DNA of 64,000 bases from Corynebacterium sp. Marseille-P3884 (lineage in GTDB: Bacteria; Actinomycetota; Actinomycetes; Mycobacteriales; Mycobacteriaceae): the NCBI RefSeq assembly GCF_017942225.1, contig NZ_JAGKSD010000003.1, forward strand, positions 62,001 through 126,000. Direction: 5' to 3'. Positions 34,330-44,089 of the stretch are shown here, piece by piece. The translations under genes were made by a program, and so were the position numbers. The notes beneath the pieces were generated by a model. The model was not told the DNA's origin. It ran no database searches and saw nothing but the letters and a program-made list of their open reading frames with translations. How positions within the stretch are numbered: position 1 is the stretch's first letter; each line of letters begins with the position of its first letter.

Positions 34330-35520
34330 ATGAGAGCTTTTCCGCGAGACAACTATCTCGACTTCCTGCGTCGCGTCACCGACCGCGATCTCGTGCGGAT
34401 TATTACCGGGGTGCGCCGATGCGGAAAGAGCACCCTGCTCGAGCTCTACCGTGAAGATCTCGTTCGCGGGGGAGTGGACCCCCAACAAATTCTCACCATC
34501 AATTTCGAAGATGCCGCAAACGACAAACTGCGCGATCCAGAGAATTTCCTGGGGTATGTGCTCGAGCAGCACGAGTCGAAGGGGGTGCAGTATCTCCAGG
34601 TCGACGAAGTTCAAGAATTGGACGATTGGTCACGAGTGATCAATTCCCTGCGCGTGAATCCCGGCATGGAAATCTGCGTCACCGGGTCGAATGCCACCAT
34701 GTTTTCGGGAGAGTCACTGACTTATCTCGCCGGCCGCTATATCGAGCTCCACATGCTGCCGCTCTCCCTCGCGGAGTTCCGCAGGTTCAGGAAAGACAGT
34801 GAGAGCATCGAAAAGTCCTACCGCGAATGGATGCGCATCGGCGGTTTTCCGGCGGCAGTTCTCGCTTGGGATCCGGACATCACGGATCAGATCAACTCGG
34901 GTCTTTTCGACTCGATTTTCACCCGTGACATCGCTACCCGTGGCCAAATCCGTGACACTGAAGTCTTCCTTCGCGTCGCGCGTTTCATATTCGACAACAC
35001 AGGCTCGCCGCTTTCGACGAACCGGATAAGCAACCACTTGAAGAGCCAGGGTTATTCTTCTTCGCCCGAATCAGTCGACCGCTACCTCACATTGATGGAG
35101 GATGCCCACCTCATCTACCGCTGCCCCCGGTTCGACACGCAGGGAAAACAATGGTTGAAGACAAACGGAAAATACTATTTCGTCGACCCGGGGCTGCGCA
35201 CCGCTTTGCTCGGTTCGAGGGATGTCGACAGGGGCCACGATCTGGAAAACATGGTCTATCTCGAGCTGCGCAGACGTCGCTACAAAGTCGCGACGGGGCA
35301 TCTGCGAAACGCGGAAATCGACTTCGTGGCCACGCGTGGAAATGACACCAAAAATATCCAGGTCGCACTCTCAACCGAAGACCCGTCCACCCTCGAGCGT
35401 GAATTGCGTCCCTTGAACGGAAACGGCTATCTCATCACCGCTGACCGTATTCCACCGAACACGGGCAACGTCAGGTGGATTGACGCATTTGAATTTCTGG
35501 ATGGAAAAGCTCTGGATTAA
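34330..35520 (+). CDS. AAA ATPase with DUF4143 domain
   Basis: A P-loop ATPase of 396 residues of the AAA_14/DUF4143 family, whose biological role is poorly known. Walker A is GVRRCGKST (27-35), Walker B YLQVDEVQELDDW (88-100), and a sensor-like VTGSNATMFSG follows. A winged-helix segment (LSTNRISNHLKSQG, about 235-248) links to a nuclease-like C-terminal domain (GHDLENMVYLELRRR, NAEIDFVA). The frame is open upstream, but the ATG at 34330 fits the family. Upstream are two operator-like palindromes. G+C is visibly lower than in neighbours and the gene stands alone, which suggests acquisition by transfer. Confidence 0.85.
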   Translation: MRAFPRDNYLDFLRRVTDRDLVRIITGVRRCGKSTLLELYREDLVRGGVDPQQILTINFEDAANDKLRDPENFLGYVLEQHESKGVQYLQVDEVQELDDWSRVINSLRVNPGMEICVTGSNATMFSGESLTYLAGRYIELHMLPLSLAEFRRFRKDSESIEKSYREWMRIGGFPAAVLAWDPDITDQINSGLFDSIFTRDIATRGQIRDTEVFLRVARFIFDNTGSPLSTNRISNHLKSQGYSSSPESVDRYLTLMEDAHLIYRCPRFDTQGKQWLKTNGKYYFVDPGLRTALLGSRDVDRGHDLENMVYLELRRRRYKVATGHLRNAEIDFVATRGNDTKNIQVALSTEDPSTLERELRPLNGNGYLITADRIPPNTGNVRWIDAFEFLDGKALD

Positions 35521-35527
35521 TCCCGCC

Positions 35528-35533
35528 TATACT
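35528..35533 (+). promoter_or_regulatory. candidate -10 element for a leaderless gene
   Basis: TATACT lies 6 bp before the GTG at 35540, the spacing expected if transcription starts at the start codon itself. There is no SD in front of that GTG. No good -35 was found. Confidence 0.45.
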
Positions 35534-35539
35534 CAAAGC

Positions 35540-36745
35540 GTGTTTTCCACGATCATCCCTCCGAAAGCGTCCACCCGAATTCACGAGCTTGACGTGCCGT
35601 GGGATAGATCAAACGAAGCTCTAGGCACCTTCACCCTGTTCGCGCGGGAACTCTATACAGATCCTGGTCTTCCGCCGCTCCTTTTTCTCCAGGGCGGCCC
35701 GGGCAACCCGGCCCCGCGTGTGATGCAGGGGTGGATTCCGGAGGCGTTGAAGCACTACCGGGTCTTTCTTCTCGACGAACGCGGTACCGGCCGCTCCGGA
35801 AAAATCGATAAGGGAACCCCGCACCTCATCCGCCCGGAGATCCTGTCCAAACTGCGCTGCCCGGACGTGGTCGCAGATGCAGAAGACCTGCGCCGGCACC
35901 TCGGATTTGAAACGTGGGACGTCCTCGGCAATTCTTTCGGCGCCCTCTGTGTAGGCGCCTATTTGTCCTTTGCACCGGAAGGACTCGGAAGGGCATTTCT
36001 CACCGGCGCTTTACCCCACATCGGCTGGACCCCGGATGAGTACAACGAGATCACGCTGGATCTCGTCGATAAGCGCTGCCAAAGCTTCTACGACGCCGTT
36101 CCTTATGCCGAAGAAAACGTCCGAAAAGTGTGCGCGCACCTGCAAGAGACAGACGAATTCTTGCCGACTGGAGAAAGGCTCTCCGCCAACCGTTTCCGCT
36201 TCATCGGGGTGGCATTAGGCGCAGAATTCGGCTTCAGCATGCTGGCCAACCTGCTCGAATCGCCTTTCTACGAGCACGAAAAGCGACTGCGGAAGGACTT
36301 TCTCGCCCAGGTCAGCAGTTTCATCAGCACGGAGGTGAACCCGCTGTGGCCGGTCGTCCACCAGACCCTCATCGGTTTTTCGGATGCGGTAGGGCAATCA
36401 CGCCTCGCAGCAGACCCAACCTCGGCTGAGCCTTATTATTTGCTCGGCAACCATTTCTTCCCGCACCATTTCGAAGAAGATCCCGCGCTAGCACCGTTTA
36501 GAGCCGCGGTCGAGGAGATGGAGACATACGACTGGCCCCCGCTTTTCGACGAAGCCCAGCTCGCCCAAAACGAGGTCCCCGCCACCGTCGCCCTCTTTGA
36601 AAGAGACATGTTCGTTCCGATTGACTTGGCCAAACAGGCGGCCTCCGCGATCGGCAATCTCACCGTCTGGACCCACCCCGAGTGGGACCACGATGCAATC
36701 TATAACCACGGAAAAGATTTATTCCGCGCCGTTACCGAGGCTTAG
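35540..36745 (+). CDS. S33-family peptidase / proline iminopeptidase-like alpha/beta hydrolase
   Basis: A 401-residue hydrolase expected to remove N-terminal residues, often proline, from peptides. It has the oxyanion motif QGGPG (51-55), DERGTGRSG (79-87), the nucleophile GNSFG (130-134) and a C-terminal PEWDHD that supplies the histidine. No signal peptide is seen, so it is cytoplasmic. The GTG at 35540 gives the natural N-terminus; an upstream in-frame ATG lies inside the preceding gene. Its end overlaps the convergent rbsK by 27 bp. One CGTCGATAAGC word occurs at 36064-36074 (LVDKRC). Confidence 0.87.
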   Translation: MFSTIIPPKASTRIHELDVPWDRSNEALGTFTLFARELYTDPGLPPLLFLQGGPGNPAPRVMQGWIPEALKHYRVFLLDERGTGRSGKIDKGTPHLIRPEILSKLRCPDVVADAEDLRRHLGFETWDVLGNSFGALCVGAYLSFAPEGLGRAFLTGALPHIGWTPDEYNEITLDLVDKRCQSFYDAVPYAEENVRKVCAHLQETDEFLPTGERLSANRFRFIGVALGAEFGFSMLANLLESPFYEHEKRLRKDFLAQVSSFISTEVNPLWPVVHQTLIGFSDAVGQSRLAADPTSAEPYYLLGNHFFPHHFEEDPALAPFRAAVEEMETYDWPPLFDEAQLAQNEVPATVALFERDMFVPIDLAKQAASAIGNLTVWTHPEWDHDAIYNHGKDLFRAVTEA

Positions 36746-37606
36746 CTGGGAATAATCCGGATACGACGGCTGTGCGCCGGGGCGGGTCACGGAGAACGCA
36801 CCGACGCGCGCAGCGAACGTCGCCGCTTCGACGAGCGAGTCTCCTGCAAGCAATCGGTGGCACAGCGCGCCGGTGAACGCGTCGCCCGCCCCGACGGAAT
36901 CGACCGAGGTCACGGAAGGAGAAGCGACCCGAACGATTCCCTCAGCATCGCCCACCAGCGCCCCGTCCGCGCCCAACGTGACGACGACAGAAGGAAATTC
37001 GCGCAACAGCTCTTCCGCGCAGGCTTCAGGGGAAGACTTCTTCCCGAGCACCAGCTGCGCTTCGTGCTCGTTCACGATCAACGGATCAGCGCGCCTCAAA
37101 GCATCCCGGTCCACATCGATCACAGGCGCCAGATTCACCACGACGCGTCCTTTAGCCAGCTCGACCGCACGCGCAAAACCGTCCGCAGGAATCTCGCCCT
37201 GCAACAAGACAAGGTCCGCGCCCGCAACCAACGCAGCATGCTTATCGACGACACCTGCCCCCACATCCCCGTTCGCCCCCGGCACCACCATGACGGTATT
37301 TTCACCGTCCGACGCCACCGTGATGATGGCCAGACCAGTCGGCTTCGGGGAAATCTCGACGGCATTGAGGTCCACGCCGGCGTCGATAAGCAAATTGGTC
37401 GCGTCTTTTGCATGCGCATCTTCGCCGACTGCTCCCACGAGGAAAACCTCGGATCCGAGGCGTGCCGCCGCGACCGCCTGGTTCGCGCCCTTTCCTCCGG
37501 GCGTGATTTTGCCGCCTGTGCCCAACAGGGTTTCGCCGGGGAGAGGATGCCTCTCCACATTGATGGTCAGGTCTGCGTTGATGGAGCCGACAACGACGAT
37601 GCTCAT
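36719..37606 (-). CDS. rbsK: ribokinase
   Basis: PfkB-family kinase of 295 residues, phosphorylating ribose to ribose-5-phosphate. Signatures are GSINADLTINVERHPLPGET, GGKGANQAVAAARLG and the C-terminal GAGDAFTGAL with the catalytic Asp. It follows the ABC-transporter ATPase by 9 bp and is the last gene of the gntR operon, which hints that the imported substrate yields ribose (inference). Two CGTCGATAAGC words lie 130 bp apart in opposite orientation (37240 and 37381). Confidence 0.93.
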   Translation of the reverse strand: MSIVVVGSINADLTINVERHPLPGETLLGTGGKITPGGKGANQAVAAARLGSEVFLVGAVGEDAHAKDATNLLIDAGVDLNAVEISPKPTGLAIITVASDGENTVMVVPGANGDVGAGVVDKHAALVAGADLVLLQGEIPADGFARAVELAKGRVVVNLAPVIDVDRDALRRADPLIVNEHEAQLVLGKKSSPEACAEELLREFPSVVVTLGADGALVGDAEGIVRVASPSVTSVDSVGAGDAFTGALCHRLLAGDSLVEAATFAARVGAFSVTRPGAQPSYPDYSQLSLGNGAE

Positions 37607-37615
37607 GTCTTCAGC

Positions 37616-39010
37616 CTACGGAATCGCGGACAGAAGGGACTGCGTGTACTCGTGCTGCGGGTTCGCCCAGACCTCTTCAGTGGGGCCCGTCTCGACGATC
37701 TTGCCGCGGTACAGCACCGCGATCGTCGGGCAGACTTGCCTCACCACAGACAGGTCGTGGGAGACGAAAATGAGTGTGACGTTGTCATGCACGACCAAGT
37801 CGTCGATAAGCTCGAGCACCTGCGCGCGCACCGACACATCCAGCGCGCTCACCGGCTCATCCGCGATGAGGATCTCCGGGTGCGGGGCCGCCGCGCGCGC
37901 GATGGAGATCCTTTGCCGCTGCCCGCCCGAAAACTGGTGTGGGAACCTGGGGCCCATCCCTTCCAGACCGACCTGGGACAGAACGTCTTCTGCCCGCGCC
38001 TCGTCTGAGCCGGCCTCCCTGATGGAATCACGTACTTTTCGCCGCGGGTTGAGCGAAGAATACGGGTCCTGGAAGACCATTTGCAGACCGCCGTCGACGC
38101 GCACGGATCCAGAATCCGGCTCGTTCAGCCCGGAAATGACGCGCAACAGCGACGTCTTTCCCGATCCCGAGCCGCCGACAATGCCGATCCTCTCGCCTTT
38201 GTGCACCGTCAGATTCACGTTGTCCAGCGCCAACGTGTTTCCGCGACGCCACGTGACATCCTTCAGTTCGATGACTGGTTTGCCCGTTGCGCGGATTTCT
38301 GCTGATGGTTTTGGCTTCGACGCCTCTACCAACTGAGCGGTGTAATCGACCTGGGGATCGTCGAGATCCGCATCAGCGTCCACGATCTGTCCGCCCTTGA
38401 GCACGATCACGCGGTCGGTCATCTTCCGAATCACGGCGAGGTCATGCGTGATGAACAGCAGCGCCATCCCGCGTTCCCGGACAAGGGAGTCGAGCAGATC
38501 CAGAATCTGCTGTTGCACCTCCACGTCCAGGGCAGTCGTCGGCTCGTCGCAGATGAGCAAATCAGGATCGCCCGCGATGGCCAAGGCGATCAACACCCGC
38601 TGCCTCTGCCCGCCAGACAGTTCGTGCGGGTAACTCGCAGTGCGCTCCACTCCCACTTCCCGCAGGAGCTCCCGGGCCTTCTCCAACGAGCAGGCCTCCG
38701 CGACTTGGCGCTCCACCGTCATCAGCGGGTCCAGCGCTGTCATCGGTTCTTGGAAGATCATCGACACTTTCTTGCCGCGCAGCTTCCTTTTCACGCGTGG
38801 CAAAGACTTGATCATGTCGGTGCCATCGAGAGTGACGGTTCCACGGGGAGTGAGCCTTTCATCGAGAAGCCCCATGATGGTCAGCGCGGTCATCGATTTG
38901 CCGGAACCGGATTCCCCGATCAGCCCCAGCCTCTCGCCACGAGAAATATCGAAAGAGATGCCCTCCAGGATCCCGTCGATGGTCAGATCCTCAATGTGCA
39001 CCAGGGTCAT
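37616..39010 (-). CDS. ABC transporter ATPase with two fused nucleotide-binding domains (Dpp/Opp type)
   Basis: Powers import through the two permeases encoded upstream. The 464 residues contain two ABC domains in tandem: Walker A GESGSGKSM (32-40) with LSGGQRQRV, and GGSGSGKTS (about 276-284) with FSGGQRQRI. It is a DppD-DppF fusion, so one gene supplies both ATPases. The start overlaps the permease stop by 4 bp. One CGTCGATAAGC word is at 37801. Confidence 0.94.
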   Translation of the reverse strand: MTLVHIEDLTIDGILEGISFDISRGERLGLIGESGSGKSMTALTIMGLLDERLTPRGTVTLDGTDMIKSLPRVKRKLRGKKVSMIFQEPMTALDPLMTVERQVAEACSLEKARELLREVGVERTASYPHELSGGQRQRVLIALAIAGDPDLLICDEPTTALDVEVQQQILDLLDSLVRERGMALLFITHDLAVIRKMTDRVIVLKGGQIVDADADLDDPQVDYTAQLVEASKPKPSAEIRATGKPVIELKDVTWRRGNTLALDNVNLTVHKGERIGIVGGSGSGKTSLLRVISGLNEPDSGSVRVDGGLQMVFQDPYSSLNPRRKVRDSIREAGSDEARAEDVLSQVGLEGMGPRFPHQFSGGQRQRISIARAAAPHPEILIADEPVSALDVSVRAQVLELIDDLVVHDNVTLIFVSHDLSVVRQVCPTIAVLYRGKIVETGPTEEVWANPQHEYTQSLLSAIP

Positions 39011-39792
39011 CGTGACCTCCTATCAGCCACAGCATCTCCCAGCAGGTTGAAGCCTAAAACAGTCGCGGCGATCGCCAGGCCCGGCCACAGCGCCAGGTGC
39101 GGGGCAGTTGACAGATACGCCTGCGATGACTGCAGCATCCTGCCCCACGACGCATACGGCGCAGGAGTGCCGAGCCCGAGGAAAGACAGCCCCGCCTCTG
39201 CCAGGATCGCCAGAGCTAGTGCCACCGATACCTGCACAGCCAATGTCGAGGTGATATTCGGCAGCACGTGCCGCCATGCAATCAAGAACCCGGGCACTTT
39301 AGAGATCCGCGCCGAGAGCACATAGTCCTGTGCCATCACCTGCAAAGCCCCAACGCGCGACACCCGCGCAAAACCCGGAATCCCGGCGATGCCGATCGCC
39401 AGCACCACGATCCACATCGAGCCGCCGAACACAGCAGTGAACACGATCGCCAACAAGAGCGCCGGAAACGCCAGCAGCAGATCGTTCGTCCGCATGATGA
39501 GCCCGTCTGTCCAGCCGCGCTTCATGCCGGCAATGACTCCGAGCGGAACACCGATGAGCGCCGACAGCAGCACCGACGCAACAGCCACAGTCAGCGTCGT
39601 GCGCGCGCCGTCCATGACGCGGCTGAGCACGTCGCGCCCGTACTGATCCGTGCCCATCAGGTGAGTGAGCGACGAACCCTGCAGGCTCTCGCCCGGCACT
39701 GCATGCACCGGGTCGAAAGGCGTCCACACCATCGCCACCACTGCGAATAAGACCGCGATCCCCACAAGCACCAGGCCGATGATCTTCCTCAT
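39007..39792 (-). CDS. ABC transporter permease, DppC/OppC type
   Basis: A 261-residue membrane permease with the DppC pattern: one N-terminal helix, the segment HLMGTDQYGRDVLSRVMDGART and the EAA-like loop AIGIAGIPGFARVSRVGAL. Five or six helices. Overlaps both neighbours by 4 bp in the operon. Confidence 0.93.
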   Translation of the reverse strand: MRKIIGLVLVGIAVLFAVVAMVWTPFDPVHAVPGESLQGSSLTHLMGTDQYGRDVLSRVMDGARTTLTVAVASVLLSALIGVPLGVIAGMKRGWTDGLIMRTNDLLLAFPALLLAIVFTAVFGGSMWIVVLAIGIAGIPGFARVSRVGALQVMAQDYVLSARISKVPGFLIAWRHVLPNITSTLAVQVSVALALAILAEAGLSFLGLGTPAPYASWGRMLQSSQAYLSTAPHLALWPGLAIAATVLGFNLLGDAVADRRSR

Positions 39793-40721
39793 GCCTGCCT
39801 CCTCAAACGTGGGTCGATGAAGCGGTACAGCACATCGACAATCAGCGTCACCGCGAGCGTGAACACCACCAGCAGCATCATCAAGGTCTGCACCGTGGTC
39901 AGATCACGGGTCGCCACCGCATCCAGCAGCATTGAGCCAATTCCCGGCAGCGCAAACACCTTCTCAATCACCACCGCGCCCACGATCAGCGTGGTGAATT
40001 GCAAACCTGTCACGGTCAACACAGGGAGGAATGCATTCCTGAGCGCGTGCCGGTACAGGGCCTGCCTCGTCGATAAGCCCACTGCCCTCGCTGTGCGCAC
40101 GTAGTCCTTGTCTAGTTCTTCGTTGACGGCGCTGCGCACATACCGCGTCAAAATGGCCGCTTGGACCAAACTCAGCGCGATCACCGGCAACACTAGGTGC
40201 GCCAAGAAATCCCAGAATCCCGCATTCGGCGGCACCCAACCATTGGCGGGCAACCAGCCCAACCACACGGAAAAGACCGCCACCGTCAAAATGCCGACCA
40301 AGAAACTCGGAACTGCGATTCCCACCTGCGTCAGCGCAGACACGATCGCCGTGTCCCATTTTCCGCGGCGCCGCACCAGATACGTCCCCAAAGGAACCGC
40401 GATCGCCATCGACAAGATCATTGCACTCACCGTCAGGATCAGGGAGACCTGCATCCTGTCGAGCACCAGGGGAGTGATGTCCTGCTTGCTCGTCAACGAG
40501 GTGCCGAAATTGCCAGTCACCATGCCGCCGACCCAGTCGAAATACTGCTGGACCAGAGGTTTATCCGTGCCCAGTTGGTTCGCGAGCTTCGCCACATCCT
40601 CGTCGGAGGCGGTCACACCGAGCGCGATCCGCGCCGGGTCGCCGGGGACAGCCCTCAGCAAGAGAAAGATGATCACGCTCGCCGCGAAGAGCATCGAGAA
40701 GAACCGCACGACCGATCTCAC
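39789..40721 (-). CDS. ABC transporter permease, DppB/OppB type
   Basis: A 310-residue permease with the typical start ([25 protein letters not shown]), the motif [21 protein letters not shown] and the conserved end [10 protein letters not shown]. It forms the channel with the DppC-type partner. Overlaps its neighbours by 4 bp. One CGTCGATAAGC word at 40068. Confidence 0.94.
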   Translation of the reverse strand: MRSVVRFFSMLFAASVIIFLLLRAVPGDPARIALGVTASDEDVAKLANQLGTDKPLVQQYFDWVGGMVTGNFGTSLTSKQDITPLVLDRMQVSLILTVSAMILSMAIAVPLGTYLVRRRGKWDTAIVSALTQVGIAVPSFLVGILTVAVFSVWLGWLPANGWVPPNAGFWDFLAHLVLPVIALSLVQAAILTRYVRSAVNEELDKDYVRTARAVGLSTRQALYRHALRNAFLPVLTVTGLQFTTLIVGAVVIEKVFALPGIGSMLLDAVATRDLTTVQTLMMLLVVFTLAVTLIVDVLYRFIDPRLRRQA

Positions 40722-42196
40722 TGTTTGGTCACCTCCGACAGATCGATCCCGTCAGTGACCACTGTCGGATCAACGCCTTCCACGCCGGGGGCGGTGACGA
40801 CAATATTGGGCAAATTCGCCAACGTGACAGCGCCCGCGTCTTCCATGATCGAATCGACGGCATCCTTCATGTACTCGATATTTTCTTCAGGAGTTCCCGC
40901 GTCGGCATTCGCGAAATTGTTCCGCACAGCCTCAGAATCAAACCCGAGGTAATACTCGGGGGAGAACAGCTGCGGCATATCGCGCGGCTCCACATGAGCA
41001 ATCAACGACGACTGGTAGTCCGCCTGCTGGAGGACCTGGTTCAGCCACACTGCCGGAAATTCCACGGTTTTGAGCTTCACGTCGAACCCGACGTCTTTCA
41101 GCTGGGAGAAGATCAACTCCGCCGCATCTTGGGCGTACGGAAGTGACGGCACCGTGATCACCACTTCTGGAGAGTCGCCGCCCAACAGCTCCCGGGCCTT
41201 GTCGGGGTCGAATGGAAAATAGTCTTTCCCGGTGAACCACGGGTCACTCGGTGACACGGGCGCACCGCCGGTGTCTTTCGCCATGCCTTTCCACACGACG
41301 TCGTTAAGCGCGTCTCTGTCGATCGCGTAAGCCACCGCTTTCCGCACGTCCGGGTCGTCGAAGGGAGCGCGCCGGTTGTTCAAGCTGAGCAGCACCTCGC
41401 CGTTCGTCGTTCCGACCTCGACGCCGAAAGAGTTTGGAAGCGTCTCCAGCAATTCCGGCGCTTGCAGCCCCCACAGCACATCGACATCGCCGACGCGCAG
41501 AGCATTCACCGACGACACAGCGTCCGAGAAATACCGGATAGCGGCATCTTGGCGTGCCGGCTCACCCCAGTAATCCTCCCGGGCATCAAAAGAAATGGAC
41601 TCGCCGAGCGCGAAGCTGTCGACCACGTACGGTCCGGTCCCCACAGGATCGGTTGCTAGCTTATCGACGCCCCCAGGGGCCATCATCGCCCCCGTCAACG
41701 TCCCCATCGACCACAACCAACCATTAGACGGAGCATCCAATGTCACCTTCAATGTCAGTGGATCCACCACCTCGACGTCTGTGACCGGATCCATCTGCTT
41801 AGCGAGTCCATTGGTCCATTCCTCGCGCACATAATTGATGGAAAAGGCAGCCGTGTCGGCGGAGAATTTCTCGCCATTTGAAAAAGTCACGCCGTCTTTG
41901 AGGTGAAAGACATATTCCGTCCTGTCCTCGTTGACATCCCAGCTCTCGGCAAGGAGGGGTTGGGGCTGGCCGGTGTCGTCGATAAGCACGAGCGTCTCGT
42001 AGACGTTGTTCATGAGCGCCTGCGGGATCGCGGCACCTCCCGTGGTGGTGAAGTCGAGTGAGGCGGGCGGCGATGTCGTACCCACGACTACGCTGTCCGG
42101 TTCGATGCGGCCGACATTCGACGCTGTGCTGCCCGCGGAACATGCGGACAGCAATCCGACCGACAGCACCGCCACTGCGGCACCCAATGCTCTCAT
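40718..42196 (-). CDS. ABC transporter substrate-binding lipoprotein, family 5
   Basis: Extracellular lipoprotein that captures the substrate (peptide, nickel or another small solute; not predictable). From the ATG at 42196 the protein has 492 residues with a lipobox LLSAC (Cys at about 19), then the SBP_bac_5 pattern ([21 protein letters not shown]). An in-frame TTG at 42232 inside the regulator gene is an alternative start; no strong SD decides. It follows the regulator by 10 bp. Two CGTCGATAAGC words (41659 and 41977) are in opposite orientation. Confidence 0.9.
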   Translation of the reverse strand: MRALGAAVAVLSVGLLSACSAGSTASNVGRIEPDSVVVGTTSPPASLDFTTTGGAAIPQALMNNVYETLVLIDDTGQPQPLLAESWDVNEDRTEYVFHLKDGVTFSNGEKFSADTAAFSINYVREEWTNGLAKQMDPVTDVEVVDPLTLKVTLDAPSNGWLWSMGTLTGAMMAPGGVDKLATDPVGTGPYVVDSFALGESISFDAREDYWGEPARQDAAIRYFSDAVSSVNALRVGDVDVLWGLQAPELLETLPNSFGVEVGTTNGEVLLSLNNRRAPFDDPDVRKAVAYAIDRDALNDVVWKGMAKDTGGAPVSPSDPWFTGKDYFPFDPDKARELLGGDSPEVVITVPSLPYAQDAAELIFSQLKDVGFDVKLKTVEFPAVWLNQVLQQADYQSSLIAHVEPRDMPQLFSPEYYLGFDSEAVRNNFANADAGTPEENIEYMKDAVDSIMEDAGAVTLANLPNIVVTAPGVEGVDPTVVTDGIDLSEVTKQ

Positions 42197-42206
42197 GGGC
42201 AAAAGG

Positions 42207-42959
42207 CTATTCTTGCGCTGCGGCGATCTCAAACTTCACCGGAATGGACGCGCCCCTCACACTGCTCAGCTCGGCCTTGACCATGTCGCCCCGATAGAGA
42301 TTCTCCGCGTACTCGACGGGTTCACCCTGGGACGTGAAAGCCCGCATTTCGAGCCGCCACACCGGGTCGCCCTCGGAGATGCCCAAGAGCTCTGCCTGGC
42401 GAGCTGTCGCCGTAGACGCCTCTGCTGTGCGGGAAGCGTTGTCGATGACCACGCCTTCGTCGAAAAGCTGCTGGTGCACCGGCTGCTCGCCCGGAACTAG
42501 CGCGAGGAAGCGCTCTCCGAACTTGAGCGGGAACACGAGTCTTTCCAACAGGACTGGGGTCTCATTCGCCGTGCGGATGCGGACAATCTCCACCACTGGG
42601 TCATTGACCTGGAGGTTGAGCGCCTCCGCGACATTCTGGGACGCGGGCTCGCGCGCGACTCGGAGGATCCGCTCGCCCGCTTCCTGCTGTGCCTCCGCGA
42701 AAAGGGAAGAGGCAGAGATCAGCGCGTCGAAGCTGTTGGACTGCGGGGCTTTCAGAACGAGCGAACGCCGCCCGCGCCCGGAAGAAATCAGACCGTCGCC
42801 GCGGAGCGCTGCGACCGCTTGGCGGACGGGGCCGCGTGACGTGTCGAATTTCTCGCACAGCTCAGCCTCGGAAGGAAGCGGGTCGCCCGGGGCGAGCGTG
42901 CCGTCGTGGATCAGGCCACGGAGGTAGTCCGCAATCTCCTGATGTTGTTGGCGGGCTAT
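42207..42959 (-). CDS. GntR/HutC-family regulator with UTRA domain, apparent ATA start codon
   Basis: Transcriptional regulator of 250 residues. The N-terminal winged helix ([49 protein letters not shown]) is followed by a UTRA ligand domain ([10 protein letters not shown] to the end). The winged helix is intact only if translation begins at an ATA codon (42957-42959), 6 bp after AGGAGA. Between the upstream in-frame TGA and the helix there is no ATG, GTG or TTG; the first GTG is at residue 122, inside the protein. So the gene either uses a rare ATA start or has lost its ATG by one change. It is first in the transporter-rbsK operon and is its likely controller. Confidence 0.85.
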   Translation of the reverse strand: MARQQHQEIADYLRGLIHDGTLAPGDPLPSEAELCEKFDTSRGPVRQAVAALRGDGLISSGRGRRSLVLKAPQSNSFDALISASSLFAEAQQEAGERILRVAREPASQNVAEALNLQVNDPVVEIVRIRTANETPVLLERLVFPLKFGERFLALVPGEQPVHQQLFDEGVVIDNASRTAEASTATARQAELLGISEGDPVWRLEMRAFTSQGEPVEYAENLYRGDMVKAELSSVRGASIPVKFEIAAAQE

Positions 42960-42981
42960 GGTAGTTCTCCTGTCAAGTATT

Positions 42982-42993
42982 CACTAGATAGTG
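42982..42993. promoter_or_regulatory. inverted repeat upstream of gntR
   Basis: CACTA-GA-TAGTG, a 5-bp-arm palindrome 22 bp upstream of the ATA start in the 68-bp gap. It could be an operator for the regulator itself; evidence is position only. Confidence 0.4.
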
Positions 42994-43027
42994 CGTACAA
43001 TACAGAGCTTGAGCTGGAAACGAACAT

Positions 43028-44023
43028 TTATATGCATAGCCTCGTATACATAAATGTGGAGACGATCTCCATTGAATGCAGCACTTCCTCATGCGTCGGA
43101 GATTGGAAGGAGATCATCAGTTCATCGGCCTTCGCGTGCTCCGCAAAACCCTCCAGATACTCCGCCACCTGCTCGCCCGTGCCTTGTGCCGTGTAGCGCA
43201 ACATGCCGACGATCTGGTGGCCCTGCGGAGAATTCATCACGGCATCCAACTGATCCTCGGTCAACGACCGCCCCTGGCGGCCGAGGAACGCTTTCACGCG
43301 CTTCCGGCGCACGAGTTCTGTCTGCCGCGCCGCATCCTGTTCGCTCTCCGATGCAGTGACATTCACCGCCGCGATGACGAACGGTTCTTCACAGTGTTCA
43401 GAAGGCTGGAAATTCTCGCGGTAGTACGTCGTCGCCTCTTCCAGGTGCGTCGGCGCGAAATGGGATGCAAAGGAATAGGGAAGACCCAGCTTTGCAGCCA
43501 GCGTCGCTCCGAACATGGACGAGCCGAGAATATATAGAGGCACATTCGTGCCCGCCCCTGGCACGGCAGTCACGCCTGGCACGACGGAATCCCCGGCGAG
43601 ATAGCCTTGCAACTCCAGCACGTCATTCGGGAAATTCTCCGCGGACATCGGGTCGCGGCGAAGAGCACGGCCAAGCGTATTTTGGTCCGTTCCTGGTGCG
43701 CGGCCCAACCCGAGATCGATCCGGTCTGGATACAGCTCAGCCAATGTGCCGAACTGCTCCGCGATCACATACGGCGCATGGTTAGGAAGCATGACACCGC
43801 CAGCGCCGAGACGAATCTTCTCGGTTTTGGCGGCGACGTGCGCGATGAGAACCGCCGGCGACGACGACGCGATCGACGGCATGTTGTGGTGCTCGGAGTA
43901 CCAGATTCGGCCATATCCCAGTTTCTCTGCCGTCTGCGCCAATTCCACGGAACGCTCCATGGACTGGCCAGGGGTCTCGTCGTCTCGGACAGTGCAGAAA
44001 TCCAGCAGGGATAGGGGAGTCAT
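43028..44023 (-). CDS. LLM-class flavin-dependent monooxygenase
   Basis: Luciferase-like (F420/FMN) oxidoreductase, 331 residues. It has [20 protein letters not shown], the [25 protein letters not shown] segment (split over the barrel) and [13 protein letters not shown], the pattern of the MsnO8-like subgroup. Substrate unknown. The ATG at 44023 is preferred: GGAAGGAC lies at the right distance, whereas the upstream TTG would place the hairpin inside the coding region. The SD is enclosed in an 11-bp perfect hairpin with brnQ-proximal RNA. Confidence 0.88.
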   Translation of the reverse strand: MTPLSLLDFCTVRDDETPGQSMERSVELAQTAEKLGYGRIWYSEHHNMPSIASSSPAVLIAHVAAKTEKIRLGAGGVMLPNHAPYVIAEQFGTLAELYPDRIDLGLGRAPGTDQNTLGRALRRDPMSAENFPNDVLELQGYLAGDSVVPGVTAVPGAGTNVPLYILGSSMFGATLAAKLGLPYSFASHFAPTHLEEATTYYRENFQPSEHCEEPFVIAAVNVTASESEQDAARQTELVRRKRVKAFLGRQGRSLTEDQLDAVMNSPQGHQIVGMLRYTAQGTGEQVAEYLEGFAEHAKADELMISFQSPTHEEVLHSMEIVSTFMYTRLCI

Positions 44024-44027
44024 GGTC

Positions 44028-44076
44028 GTCCTTCCACTCGGGGCAATGTACACCCCTTGCAACAAAGTGGAAGGAC
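44028..44076 (-). promoter_or_regulatory. SD-sequestering hairpin between brnQ and the monooxygenase gene
   Basis: In the - strand RNA, GTCCTTCCACT pairs perfectly with AGTGGAAGGAC 27 nt later; an inner GGGG/CCCC pairing is possible. The 3' arm contains the monooxygenase SD and ends 4 nt before its ATG. No U-run follows. It may block translation or weakly terminate brnQ transcripts. Confidence 0.65.
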
Positions 44077-44089
44077 GCTTTATTTCTGG

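Noticed and set aside
42207..42596. GTG at 42596 as start of the regulator
   Set aside because: It would yield only the UTRA ligand domain; the DNA immediately upstream encodes an intact GntR winged helix in the same frame.
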